5,681 nucleotides of DNA from contig JASLFU010000009.1 in NCBI GenBank assembly GCA_030150405.1, forward strand, positions 1-5,681. Direction: 5' to 3'. This DNA is from Ignatzschineria sp. Its GTDB lineage: Bacteria > Pseudomonadota > Gammaproteobacteria > Cardiobacteriales > Wohlfahrtiimonadaceae. Position numbers and translations under genes: made by a program. The notes beneath the pieces were generated by a model, which made no database searches, was not told where the DNA came from, and was given only the letters and a program-made list of their open reading frames with translations. Shown here piece by piece: positions 1-5,681 of the stretch (position 1 is its first letter; each line of letters opens with the position of its first letter).

Positions 1-119
1 AAGGTGCGATCGCTAATCTCCGTCATCTCCAGATAAGGATCGATCTCTTGCTTAATGCGTTTAAGCTCTCCGCGCTCTTCTAAATATGTAATAAATTCCC
101 GTAAATCCTGAAACTGCAT
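1..119 (-). CDS. ubiD: UbiD, 4-hydroxy-3-polyprenylbenzoate decarboxylase (5' fragment)
   Basis: Only the first 39 codons are in the window; the gene runs off the left edge. The start ATG is at 119-117 and the peptide begins MQFQDLREFITYLEERGEL, continuing through a DPYLEMTEISDRT stretch. This closely matches, from memory, the UbiD N-terminus of gammaproteobacteria, where E. coli has DLRDFLTLLEQQGELKRI and then DPHLEITEIADRTL. UbiD uses the prenylated flavin made by UbiX to decarboxylate the polyprenylated hydroxybenzoate ring during ubiquinone synthesis. The start is supported by the homology beginning at once after it and by an AAAAGGTG ribosome-binding sequence 4 bases upstream. The gene is divergent from the membrane protein at 250. 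Cofactor and active-site residues lie outside the window, so integrity cannot be judged. Confidence 0.86.
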   Translation of the reverse strand, partial: MQFQDLREFITYLEERGELKRIKQEIDPYLEMTEISDRT

Positions 120-123
120 AAGG

Positions 124-131
124 CACCTTTT
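124..131 (-). promoter_or_regulatory. Ribosome binding site of ubiD
   Basis: Read on the minus strand this is AAAAGGTG, four bases before the ATG at 119-117. The AAGG core is complementary to the 16S rRNA tail. It supports the chosen ubiD start. Confidence 0.55.
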
Positions 132-151
132 GGCTCTAAAAAGATCGTTCT

Positions 152-160
152 ATTTTAGCA
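152..160 (-). promoter_or_regulatory. Putative extended -10 promoter for ubiD
   Basis: On the minus strand the sequence reads TGCTAAAAT, a TGn extension followed by a -10 hexamer matching the sigma-70 consensus at five of six positions. No good -35 hexamer stands 16-18 bases upstream (the corresponding bases read GAGAGC), which an extended -10 can tolerate. Initiation about seven bases downstream would give a leader of roughly 25 bases before the ubiD ATG. This is inferred from sequence alone. Confidence 0.4.
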
Positions 161-208
161 TACTGCGCTACTTCGCTCTCTAAACTATACCTCCCTCTAC
201 TTTCTCCC

Positions 209-214
209 TATAAT
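209..214 (+). promoter_or_regulatory. Putative -10 element for the membrane transferase-hydrolase pair
   Basis: A perfect TATAAT hexamer lies 35 bases before the ATG at 250, in the otherwise pyrimidine-rich divergent spacer. Transcription from it would start near 221 and give a leader of about 29 bases. The -35 region, around 185-191, does not resemble TTGACA, so an activator or a weak promoter is possible. Confidence 0.42.
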
Positions 215-249
215 CATTCTGTTACTTCCGATTTAAAGCTAGAGAAAGC

Positions 250-1950
250 ATGCGCATTTTAAAGAAATCACTCCTGATTACCCTTGGGTTTCTCCTGATC
301 AATTACCCCTTTATCTGGGCCCGGATCAGCTACTATATCGGTATAGAGAGGCTCGATAAGCTCGGGATCTACCTCGCCTCCCATATTTTAGTGATCGGCA
401 TTGTGATCCTCTTCTCCTTTACGAGAATGCGGCTGCGCATCCCGCTTCTTCTCCTCTTTCTTGCTGGCTCTCTCCCCTACCTGATCAACTCCCTTGCAGT
501 GGAGACGGAGCTCAATTACGAGGAGTTTCGCCTACTGCTTGATGCTCGAGCCAATATCAGCGATGCCGCCCAGAGCTATATCGGCCCGATCATTATTGCG
601 ATTTTACGCCACCTTCCGCTCATATTTTTCTTCCTCCTCTACCCCGATCTTACCCTCAGCTGGCGGGGAAGTTTTATGGCGATCTTGCTCTATCTGCTCG
701 GACTTGCGGCCATTTTGCACTTTATCTTTAGTAAGGATGGGCGCGGCACTTCAGGACGTGCCTCCTATCTTGTGCCGGTAGCCCATAGTGTGACCTTTAT
801 CTACCTCAATTATCTCAAGGATGACGAGGCGGGCTTTACCTATATTCCCCGTAAAATCCCAACTCCAGAGGATCTCACCACTCCAAAAGCGAAAAATATT
901 ATTATTGTGATGGATGAGTCGATCCGCTGGGATATGATCGATCTTAATCATGAAACGATCTCTCACCCCTCAACAACCCCCTCTCTTCTCGATTTCCCCA
1001 AAGAAACTTTATTTAACTTTGGTCCCACCCTCGCTTTTTCTAACTGCAGCAATAGTTCGAACTTTGCTATACGAAAATCCCCCCGTTTAGGTAAAGAAGC
1101 GAGCGACCTCTTTATCGATAAGAGCACCATTTGGGAGCTAGCTCTGCAAGCAGGATTTAAACCCTATCTCTTTGATGCGCAACATAATGGCAAAGGGCAT
1201 AACTTCTATACAGCGCAAGAGCTGCAGGAGGTGGAGAATATTCGCGCCTCCGATATTACGCAAGATGGGGAGATCTTCACCCTTATTGAAGAGGTGATGA
1301 GTGAGGATGACTCCCCTAAATTTATCTACATTGGCTTAAAAGGTGCGCACTTTCCCTACGTTAATTATGGCTTTAAAGAGTACTTTCAGCCCGCCATGAA
1401 AAATACAAACCTCCACGATGCCACACCAGAAGAGGCATTAAACTCCTATAAAAACTTAGTGCGCGCCAATACCGATGGCTTTTTTAGCGCCTTAAAGCAC
1501 TTTTTAAACCAGCATCCCGATACGCTACTCATTTACACGGCCGATCATGGGCAAGATCTTTCAAATCCCAAGGGTAAAAAGACCCACTGCGACCTGCGTA
1601 ACCCTAGTATAGATGAGGGTGTTGTGCCGATGCTGCTCTTCAATCCACAAGCGTTTCACTCCCCTTTTCTTACTCAATTTACCGAAAATAGAGGGCTTCC
1701 CTCTCAACACTTTATCCCGCCGCTACTGCTCCATTTTTTAGGCTATTCGGAAGAAGCTATCGCCCACTATACAGAGTACTCTGCTATCTTAAATCGAGAG
1801 GATTCTGTGGGCTTTATCTACCAAAGCCCCCTTCCACATTTTAGAAATAGCGCTAAACGGGTTGAGATCACCCAAAGTGCTTTTGAGTATTATATTCACA
1901 ATGGAGAGCTCCCAACGGGCTTTAAGCTTACGGAAGAGGAGAGCGATTAA
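250..1950 (+). CDS. Membrane-anchored sulfatase/phosphoethanolamine-transferase-like protein
   Basis: The 566-residue protein has five predicted membrane helices (about residues 7-24, 41-58, 64-83, 111-131, 139-160), then a large periplasmic domain from about 214 to 500. This is the architecture of EptA, CptA and LtaS, metal enzymes of the alkaline phosphatase superfamily that move phosphoethanolamine or phosphoglycerol groups onto envelope glycans or lipids. Superfamily motifs are visible: NIIIVMDES (metal ligand Glu223), KGAHFPY (His367), YTADHGQD (Asp432, His433) and KTHCD (His446). The nucleophile region reads SNCSNSSNFAIRKS. Aligned on its Cys with EptA/MCR (CGTxTA), Ser270 falls where those enzymes have the catalytic Thr, and the second Cys of that motif is absent. 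The start is acceptable because helix 1 follows at once, but the ribosome site (AGAGAAAG) is weak. It is followed after 45 bases by the hydrolase at 1996. The acceptor substrate is unknown, and a true sulfatase role is unlikely because no C-x-P-x-R maturation motif is seen. Confidence 0.75.
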   Translation: MRILKKSLLITLGFLLINYPFIWARISYYIGIERLDKLGIYLASHILVIGIVILFSFTRMRLRIPLLLLFLAGSLPYLINSLAVETELNYEEFRLLLDARANISDAAQSYIGPIIIAILRHLPLIFFFLLYPDLTLSWRGSFMAILLYLLGLAAILHFIFSKDGRGTSGRASYLVPVAHSVTFIYLNYLKDDEAGFTYIPRKIPTPEDLTTPKAKNIIIVMDESIRWDMIDLNHETISHPSTTPSLLDFPKETLFNFGPTLAFSNCSNSSNFAIRKSPRLGKEASDLFIDKSTIWELALQAGFKPYLFDAQHNGKGHNFYTAQELQEVENIRASDITQDGEIFTLIEEVMSEDDSPKFIYIGLKGAHFPYVNYGFKEYFQPAMKNTNLHDATPEEALNSYKNLVRANTDGFFSALKHFLNQHPDTLLIYTADHGQDLSNPKGKKTHCDLRNPSIDEGVVPMLLFNPQAFHSPFLTQFTENRGLPSQHFIPPLLLHFLGYSEEAIAHYTEYSAILNREDSVGFIYQSPLPHFRNSAKRVEITQSAFEYYIHNGELPTGFKLTEEESD

Positions 1951-1983
1951 TCGCAAAAATAGAAGATAAAACAATAAAATCAG

Positions 1984-1989
1984 AGGAGG
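1984..1989 (+). promoter_or_regulatory. Strong ribosome binding site of the alpha/beta hydrolase
   Basis: AGGAGG, a full anti-16S match, ends six bases before the ATG at 1996. It fixes the hydrolase start and suggests more efficient initiation than for the membrane protein before it. Confidence 0.8.
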
Positions 1990-1995
1990 AAAATT

Positions 1996-2766
1996 ATGAA
2001 TAAGAAGAAATTAGACGAAAAGATCATTCCTGGAGCAGAGGGCTTCTCTTTAGCAGGTCATGGCGAAAATGGAAAAACAGGCATCCTCTTAATCCACGGT
2101 TATACAGGATCTCCACAACATATGCGCTACCTTGGGGAGCAACTCCATCAACAAGGATTTACGGTGGAAGGCATACGCCTCACGGGACATGGATCTACCC
2201 CTGAAGCGATGGAGGCGGCCAGCTATCAAGATTGGATCGAAGATGCGGAAGCGGGACTAAAAAAACTTCAGGCAAGTTGTGATCGCCTCTTTGTAGCCGG
2301 CATCTCTATGGGAGGCGGGATAAGCCTCTATTTAGCGCTGCACCATGCTTTAGAGGGGATTATTCCAATTAATGCCGCTGTGGGCGTAAAGAGCCGATTA
2401 AAAGAGGTGCTGAGCAACCTGCGCGCCGAAAGCAAACGCTTTATCGATAATGGTGTCGATATCAAAAAAGAGGGGGTCGAAGAGATCAGCTATCGCCGCG
2501 CTCCCGTAAAATCGATGGAAGATCTCATTAAAATGGGCGAACTGGTGAAGCCTCATGTAAACAAGATTCAGTGCCCCCTATTGGTCATCACCTCCAAGGT
2601 GGATAATGTGATCACCACAGAAAACTCCCACTATATCTACGAAAATGCCGCCTCTAAAGAGAAGCATCTCTTTGTGGTGGATAATAGTTACCATATCGCT
2701 ACGCTCGATCACGATGCAAAAGCGATCGCCGATAGAATCGCTCTCTTTATGAAAGAAGAACGGTAA
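1996..2766 (+). CDS. Alpha/beta hydrolase, Est30-like carboxylesterase or monoacylglycerol lipase
   Basis: The 256-residue protein is a compact alpha/beta hydrolase without a signal peptide, so it is probably cytoplasmic. GILLIHGYTGSP (29-40) carries the His-Gly oxyanion motif. AGISMGGG (101-108) holds the nucleophile elbow G-x-S-x-G with Ser104. ITSKVDNVI contains the probable acid Asp203, and NSYHIATLDHD contains the catalytic His233, so the triad appears complete. Length, the insert at about 130-185 and the C-terminal pattern resemble Geobacillus carboxylesterase Est30, which cleaves short- to medium-chain acyl esters. The natural substrate here is unknown. It lies 45 bases after the membrane transferase with no terminator between and is probably in the same transcript, which would fit a role in lipid or envelope turnover, but that is inference. 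It converges on the DUF1643 gene with only 35 bases between stop codons. Confidence 0.85.
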   Translation: MNKKKLDEKIIPGAEGFSLAGHGENGKTGILLIHGYTGSPQHMRYLGEQLHQQGFTVEGIRLTGHGSTPEAMEAASYQDWIEDAEAGLKKLQASCDRLFVAGISMGGGISLYLALHHALEGIIPINAAVGVKSRLKEVLSNLRAESKRFIDNGVDIKKEGVEEISYRRAPVKSMEDLIKMGELVKPHVNKIQCPLLVITSKVDNVITTENSHYIYENAASKEKHLFVVDNSYHIATLDHDAKAIADRIALFMKEER

Positions 2767-2801
2767 GCGCTCCCTACTTTTAAGAGGGCCTTAAGGCACG
2801 A

Positions 2802-3302
2802 CTATTTCCAACGATTTAAAGGGGCATCATTCGCCAGATAGAGAGGATGGCGAGGATGCCCCGCTTTAGTTAGCGAGCCTAAATAGAAAGCCTCCCCTTT
2901 TGCTGCGCGAAAGTGCGCCATAATCTTCTCAAAACTTGCCATAAGATAGGGGCGAAGCTCAATATTATTGCCATACCCAAGCACCATTTTAGGCATGTTT
3001 ATCTGGGTGAAAATTTCTGCAATGGTTTGATGATTCTCGCTCATCATCGCCCTATTTTGTCGCCGATGGAGCTCAGACGGAGTTAACGCTCGTTGCGCAC
3101 TTAAATTGAGTAGGATAAATCCATCAAACCCCTCCCGCTTTGCAAAATGCATCACCCGCTGCACCGTACGATTCGGGAGCGCATCATCACCAATAGAAGG
3201 ATTGAGCCCCAGATAGAGGAGAGGATTTGCACCCATCTTACCTAAAGCAAAACGGTAACGATTTTGCGGGCAATGGCGATAGAGATTAATCCGATACTGC
3301 AC
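2802..3302 (-). CDS. DUF1643 family protein, function unknown
   Basis: The 166-residue protein has the DUF1643 pattern through most of its length: LYLGLNPSIGDD (29-40, the family's 'LNPS' block), NRTVQRVMHFAKREGF (44-59), FILLNLSAQRALTPSEL (62-78), LGYGN (108-112) and the C-terminal LGSLTKAGHPRHPLYL (141-156). The family is usually about 150-170 residues, so the gene looks complete. No enzymatic function can be assigned. I chose the GTG at 3302-3300 because AAGGAG stands five bases before it. A TTG seven codons earlier is in frame, but it lies in the T-tract of the feo terminator and lacks a ribosome site. It follows the feo operon on the same strand but beyond a strong terminator, so its transcription source is unclear. 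No GATC site occurs within it, unlike its neighbours. Confidence 0.8.
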   Translation of the reverse strand: MQYRINLYRHCPQNRYRFALGKMGANPLLYLGLNPSIGDDALPNRTVQRVMHFAKREGFDGFILLNLSAQRALTPSELHRRQNRAMMSENHQTIAEIFTQINMPKMVLGYGNNIELRPYLMASFEKIMAHFRAAKGEAFYLGSLTKAGHPRHPLYLANDAPLNRWK

Positions 3303-3307
3303 AATAA

Positions 3308-3313
3308 CTCCTT
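3308..3313 (-). promoter_or_regulatory. Ribosome binding site deciding the DUF1643 start
   Basis: Read on the minus strand this is AAGGAG followed by TTATT and GTG, a five-base spacing. It favours the GTG at 3302 over the upstream in-frame TTG at 3323. Confidence 0.7.
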
Positions 3314-3321
3314 CTAAACGC

Positions 3322-3349
3322 AAACAAAAACGGTTCCGAAGAACCGTTT
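3322..3349 (-). terminator. Intrinsic terminator of the feo operon with a cUUCGg loop
   Basis: On the minus strand AAACGGTTC and GAACCGTTT (3349-3341 and 3336-3328) form a perfect nine-base-pair stem around TTCG. The loop with its closing pair reads C-UUCG-G, the unusually stable tetraloop typical of bacterial terminators. The 3' arm runs directly into TTTTTGTTT (about 3330-3322), giving the U-tract. It sits 52 bases after the permease stop. On the plus strand the hairpin is preceded, not followed, by the T-equivalent tract, so it acts for the minus strand. Confidence 0.88.
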
Positions 3350-3401
3350 AAGCAGAGCGATTTACACTCTCTAAATCTATGCTCACAGGGTAATTCATCC
3401 C

Positions 3402-4844
3402 CTACATAAAGAGATACCAGATCTGCGCCACAATAAAGCAGACCACAAATCCAAGCACTACGGGAAGGAAGGTCGCAAGCGCCGTCCACTTACCACTCCC
3501 TGTCTCTTTATAGATGGTGTAGATGGTTGTACTGCAAGGGTTATGGAGCAACGCAAAGAGCATAATATTTACCCCCGTAAGTAGTGTCCAACCCGAATTT
3601 AGGAGCATCTCCCGTGTTTGATGATCTGATCCTTCAAACATCACCCCAGCGCCCTCCCCTAAAGAGCTATCACCCAGTGCAAGCGCCGTTAACATTAAGA
3701 TTGTTGGAATGATGATCTCATTTGCAGGAATCGCCACAATGTAAGCGAGCAGAATCACCCCATTTAAGCCGATCAACACTCCTAAAGGATCGAGCCCCTG
3801 AATCGCCCAGAGTGCAATCGATTGCTCACCGATGTAGATATTACTAATGAGCCAGATCACCCCTCCCGCAGGTGCCGCAAAGATGATCGCGCGCCAAAGA
3901 ATAATCAGAGTTCGATCGATAATGGATGTGTAGATTGTTCGCATAATTTGTGGGGGGCGATATGGGGGGAGCTCAAGGGTAAAGAAGGAGGCTTCCCCTT
4001 TCAGCACCGTTCTACTCAATCCCCAAGAGACCAATAGCGTAAAGAGAATGCCGAGAATCACAATCCCCACCACAGCTCCCGTCGCCACAACCCCCGACCA
4101 CTCTTTAGGAACCGTTGCCCCCACAAAGATCGCTGACATCAGAATCAAAATCCCCCAGCGACCATTACAGATAGAGAAGTTATTGGTAATAATCGCAATT
4201 AAACGCTCACGAGGAGAATCAATAATACGGGTGGCTACCACACCCGCCGCATTACAACCAAACCCCATACTCATCGTTAAAGCCTGTTTTCCATGGGCGC
4301 CCGCTTTACGAAAGAGATTATCGAGATTAAAAGCCACCCGAGGAAGATAACCAAAATCCTCTAAAATAGTAAAGAGTGGGAAAAAGATCGCCATCGGGGG
4401 GAGCATTACCGCCACAACCCACGCTGTCCCAAGATAGATACCATCGATTAAAAAGCCATCGAGCCACCAAGGAAGATGGAGCGCTGCCGCTAAATTTTTA
4501 AGCATAGGATGAATAGTTCCCACCAGCAGATCCATCAGCGCATCAGAGAAGAATTCCGCCCCCTCAATGGTGATCCAGAGCACAATAGAGAGCAGCAGCA
4601 ACATAATTGGGAAGCCCCAACGGCGACTTGTAAGCAGCTGGTCGAGCTTTCGATCAAAACGGTACGACTCTTCGCTCCCCTCGCTGGTCACAGCATCATT
4701 CGCTATTTTGGCGGCGTTAACATATAGCCCTTCGGTCACTTGATCATGAAAACGATCGCCAATCTTCTCTTTTAACCCTCCTGCAAGCGCTAAAATTGAA
4801 GCAGCATCGCTATTTTGGGGCTGTAGATTCTCTTCCTTACTCAC
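3402..4844 (-). CDS. feoB: FeoB permease half (membrane domains of the ferrous iron transporter)
   Basis: The 480-residue protein is the membrane part of FeoB without the GTPase. Residues about 12-70 form a charged helical segment like the FeoB linker after the G domain. From about 78 to the end come many hydrophobic helices with FeoB Gate motifs: LEDFGYLPRVAF..D (161-175), GFGCNAAGVVATR (194-206, Cys197), NNFSICNGRWG (221-231, Cys226), ELPPYRPP (291-298) and LHNPCSTTIY (433-442, Cys437). It moves Fe2+ across the inner membrane. The start is GTG at 4844-4842, because AAGGAG stands seven bases upstream and the preceding gene ends at 4837. The frame stays open to an ATG at 4877, which would give 11 more residues and a 41-base overlap, but that ATG is less well placed. 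Together with the 259-residue GTPase the total is 739 residues, close to a one-chain FeoB. No second-half motif appears lost, so this looks functional rather than a remnant. Confidence 0.88.
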   Translation of the reverse strand: MSKEENLQPQNSDAASILALAGGLKEKIGDRFHDQVTEGLYVNAAKIANDAVTSEGSEESYRFDRKLDQLLTSRRWGFPIMLLLLSIVLWITIEGAEFFSDALMDLLVGTIHPMLKNLAAALHLPWWLDGFLIDGIYLGTAWVVAVMLPPMAIFFPLFTILEDFGYLPRVAFNLDNLFRKAGAHGKQALTMSMGFGCNAAGVVATRIIDSPRERLIAIITNNFSICNGRWGILILMSAIFVGATVPKEWSGVVATGAVVGIVILGILFTLLVSWGLSRTVLKGEASFFTLELPPYRPPQIMRTIYTSIIDRTLIILWRAIIFAAPAGGVIWLISNIYIGEQSIALWAIQGLDPLGVLIGLNGVILLAYIVAIPANEIIIPTILMLTALALGDSSLGEGAGVMFEGSDHQTREMLLNSGWTLLTGVNIMLFALLHNPCSTTIYTIYKETGSGKWTALATFLPVVLGFVVCFIVAQIWYLFM

Positions 4845-5616
4845 TCTTTCTCTCCTTAAATCGGGCAAAGGCATCACTCTCTAATGCGCGCTCAATACTC
4901 TCATCCCCCTCAAGTAGACGGAGCGCAATCCAGTGGCTATTGGGCAGTGCGGGGTAGAGCTTTAAAAGGGCTGACTCGATCTTAGCGATCGCCTCTTCCG
5001 CCTCTTTAGGTAATTTAACGCGGCGGGTGGGTTTCGGCCTAATCACCCCTGTGGCTACCTGCTCAATAAGCGTCAATAGCTCAGGGAATCCCTCTTGAGA
5101 TCGGGCATCGGTAAAGACAACGGGCACTCCCAAATCCCTTGCTAAGGTGCGCCCATCAATCTCGATCTTATGACGTCGTGCTTCATCGATCAGATTCACA
5201 CAGACAATGGCACGATCTGTAATCTCTAAAATCTGCAATACCAGATTTAAGTTACGCTCAAGTCGGCTCGCATCCACAACAATTACGGTTACATCGGGCT
5301 CACCAAAGAGGATAAAATCCCGCGCTACCTCCTCATCTTCAGAGGTCGAAAGCAGGGAGTAAGTGCCAGGGAGATCCACCACCTTAAAAGCGTGATCCTC
5401 AAAACGAAAGCTCCCCTCAGCGGTCACTACCGTCTTTCCAGGCCAATTCCCCGTATGTTGACGAAGCCCCGTTAAGGCGTTAAAAACAGTGCTCTTGCCG
5501 GTATTGGGGTTTCCCGCTAAGGCTACGGTAAAATCGAACTTACCATCCCCCTCTCCAAGCTTTTTAAGGCTTTTGAGATCTTTATGCGCTAAATGGCATG
5601 TTGAACAGTTACTCAT
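4837..5616 (-). CDS. feoB: FeoB GTPase half (soluble NFeoB domain)
   Basis: The 259-residue protein is the cytosolic domain of FeoB, a GTPase required for Fe2+ uptake. All G motifs are visible: G1 GNPNTGKS (35-42, with Asn38 at the position that coordinates K+ in Streptococcus thermophilus FeoB), G2 Thr62 in NWPGKTV, G3 DLPG (81-84), G4 NLID (141-144) and a G5-like TDARS (169-173). The remainder, about 175-255, is helical and fits the GDI-like region, ending in HWIALRLLEGDES and a short charged tail. The N-terminus has an extra CSTCH motif (Cys4, Cys7) before the G domain, a possible metal-binding site that E. coli FeoB lacks. The ATG at 5616 overlaps the feoA stop as ATGA, and AGGA lies six bases upstream. 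It stops eight bases inside the permease gene, so the FeoB chain is split and the halves must associate as subunits. Confidence 0.9.
   Translation of the reverse strand: MSNCSTCHLAHKDLKSLKKLGEGDGKFDFTVALAGNPNTGKSTVFNALTGLRQHTGNWPGKTVVTAEGSFRFEDHAFKVVDLPGTYSLLSTSEDEEVARDFILFGEPDVTVIVVDASRLERNLNLVLQILEITDRAIVCVNLIDEARRHKIEIDGRTLARDLGVPVVFTDARSQEGFPELLTLIEQVATGVIRPKPTRRVKLPKEAEEAIAKIESALLKLYPALPNSHWIALRLLEGDESIERALESDAFARFKERKSE
4852..4857 (-). promoter_or_regulatory. Internal ribosome binding site for the FeoB permease half
   Basis: AAGGAG on the minus strand lies within the last codons of the GTPase gene and stands seven bases before the GTG at 4844. A terminating ribosome would stop at 4837, so re-initiation or coupled translation is likely. 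It is the main evidence that the FeoB split is genuine rather than a sequencing error. Confidence 0.75.
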
Positions 5617-5681
5617 AAACGATCCTGCCCCTCCGTTGTGATATAGATCTGATCGGTCTGCTGCGTTCGCAGAGCAATAAC
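5613..5681 (-). CDS. feoA: FeoA, ferrous iron transport accessory protein (3' fragment)
   Basis: Only the last 22 residues are present, reading VIALRTQQTDQIYITTEG and then QDRL before a TGA; the gene enters from the right edge. A terminal strand-turn-strand of the type 'IALR..e...I.V' fits the end of the small SH3-like FeoA fold, and its position directly before the FeoB GTPase with a 4-base ATGA overlap matches the usual feoA-feoB order. FeoA is a cytoplasmic protein thought to assist or regulate FeoB. The assignment rests more on context than on the short peptide. The operon promoter, and any Fur or Fnr site, lies beyond the window. Confidence 0.72.
   Translation of the reverse strand, partial: VIALRTQQTDQIYITTEGQDRL

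Noticed and set aside
203..221. Fur-box-like ATAATCATT overlapping the -10 element at 209
   Set aside because: Only about 11 of 19 positions fit the Fur consensus and the other half-site is missing; the match mostly reflects the TATAAT itself.
1943..1954. 12-base perfect palindrome GCGATTAATCGC over the stop codon of the membrane protein
   Set aside because: Only a four-pair stem with a TTAA loop is possible and no T-tract follows on the plus strand, so it is not a credible terminator. A regulatory site there is not supported by anything else.
1975..1980. TAAAAT as a -10 for a separate hydrolase promoter
   Set aside because: No -35 or TGn extension fits, and initiation would fall inside the ribosome binding site.
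2767..2801. Possible bidirectional terminator between the convergent hydrolase and DUF1643 genes
   Set aside because: The 35-base gap holds the palindrome GCCTTAAGGC (2788-2797) and weak CCCT/AGGG pairing, but no stable GC-rich stem with a T-run on either strand.
3822..4350. Plus-strand open frames of 70-100 codons inside the permease gene, and similar ones at 494-781, 4509-4727 and on the minus strand at 751-966, 1789-1974 and 3286-3489
   Set aside because: They lie antisense to, or out of frame with, well-supported genes, show no family motifs and are best explained as shadows of real coding sequence.
4837..4860. Programmed frameshift producing a fused FeoB
   Set aside because: The shift needed is +1, but the internal AAGGAG is about 13 bases before the TAA, not the close spacing of the prfB-type signal, and no -1 slippery heptamer applies. 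Re-initiation at the GTG explains the layout better.

Overview
The window looks like an ordinary chromosomal stretch from a gammaproteobacterium of moderate GC. The best taxonomic clue is the first 39 residues of a UbiD decarboxylase, which read like the gamma/betaproteobacterial form used in ubiquinone synthesis. The genus cannot be fixed from this sequence; a lineage such as the Cardiobacteriales is only a guess. No tRNA, rRNA, CRISPR array, insertion sequence or phage gene is visible.

Layout. Bases 1-119 hold the 5' end of ubiD on the minus strand. A 130-base divergent spacer (120-249) carries a plausible promoter for each direction. On the plus strand follow a five-helix membrane protein with a periplasmic alkaline-phosphatase/sulfatase-type domain (250-1950), resembling phosphoethanolamine or other phospho-substituent transferases, and an alpha/beta hydrolase of the Est30-like carboxylesterase type (1996-2766). 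They are 45 bases apart with no terminator between them and are probably co-transcribed. This pair converges on a minus-strand block.

The minus-strand block, read in transcription order from the right edge, is the end of feoA (5613-5681), a soluble FeoB GTPase (4837-5616), a separate FeoB membrane permease (3402-4844), a strong intrinsic terminator with a UUCG loop (3322-3349), and a small DUF1643 gene (2802-3302). The three feo genes overlap by 4 and 8 bases and form one ferrous-iron uptake operon. FeoA is the small SH3-like accessory protein, the GTPase binds and hydrolyses GTP, and the permease carries Fe2+ across the inner membrane.

The most notable feature is that FeoB, normally one chain, is encoded here as two overlapping genes, with a near-ideal ribosome binding site for the second half placed inside the end of the first. 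Secondary points are the variant core motifs of this FeoB, a serine where EptA-type enzymes have a catalytic threonine in the membrane phosphotransferase-like protein, and a strong excess of GATC sites that is interrupted by a GATC-free stretch of about 690 bases centred on the DUF1643 gene. I do not see a clearly new multi-gene system.
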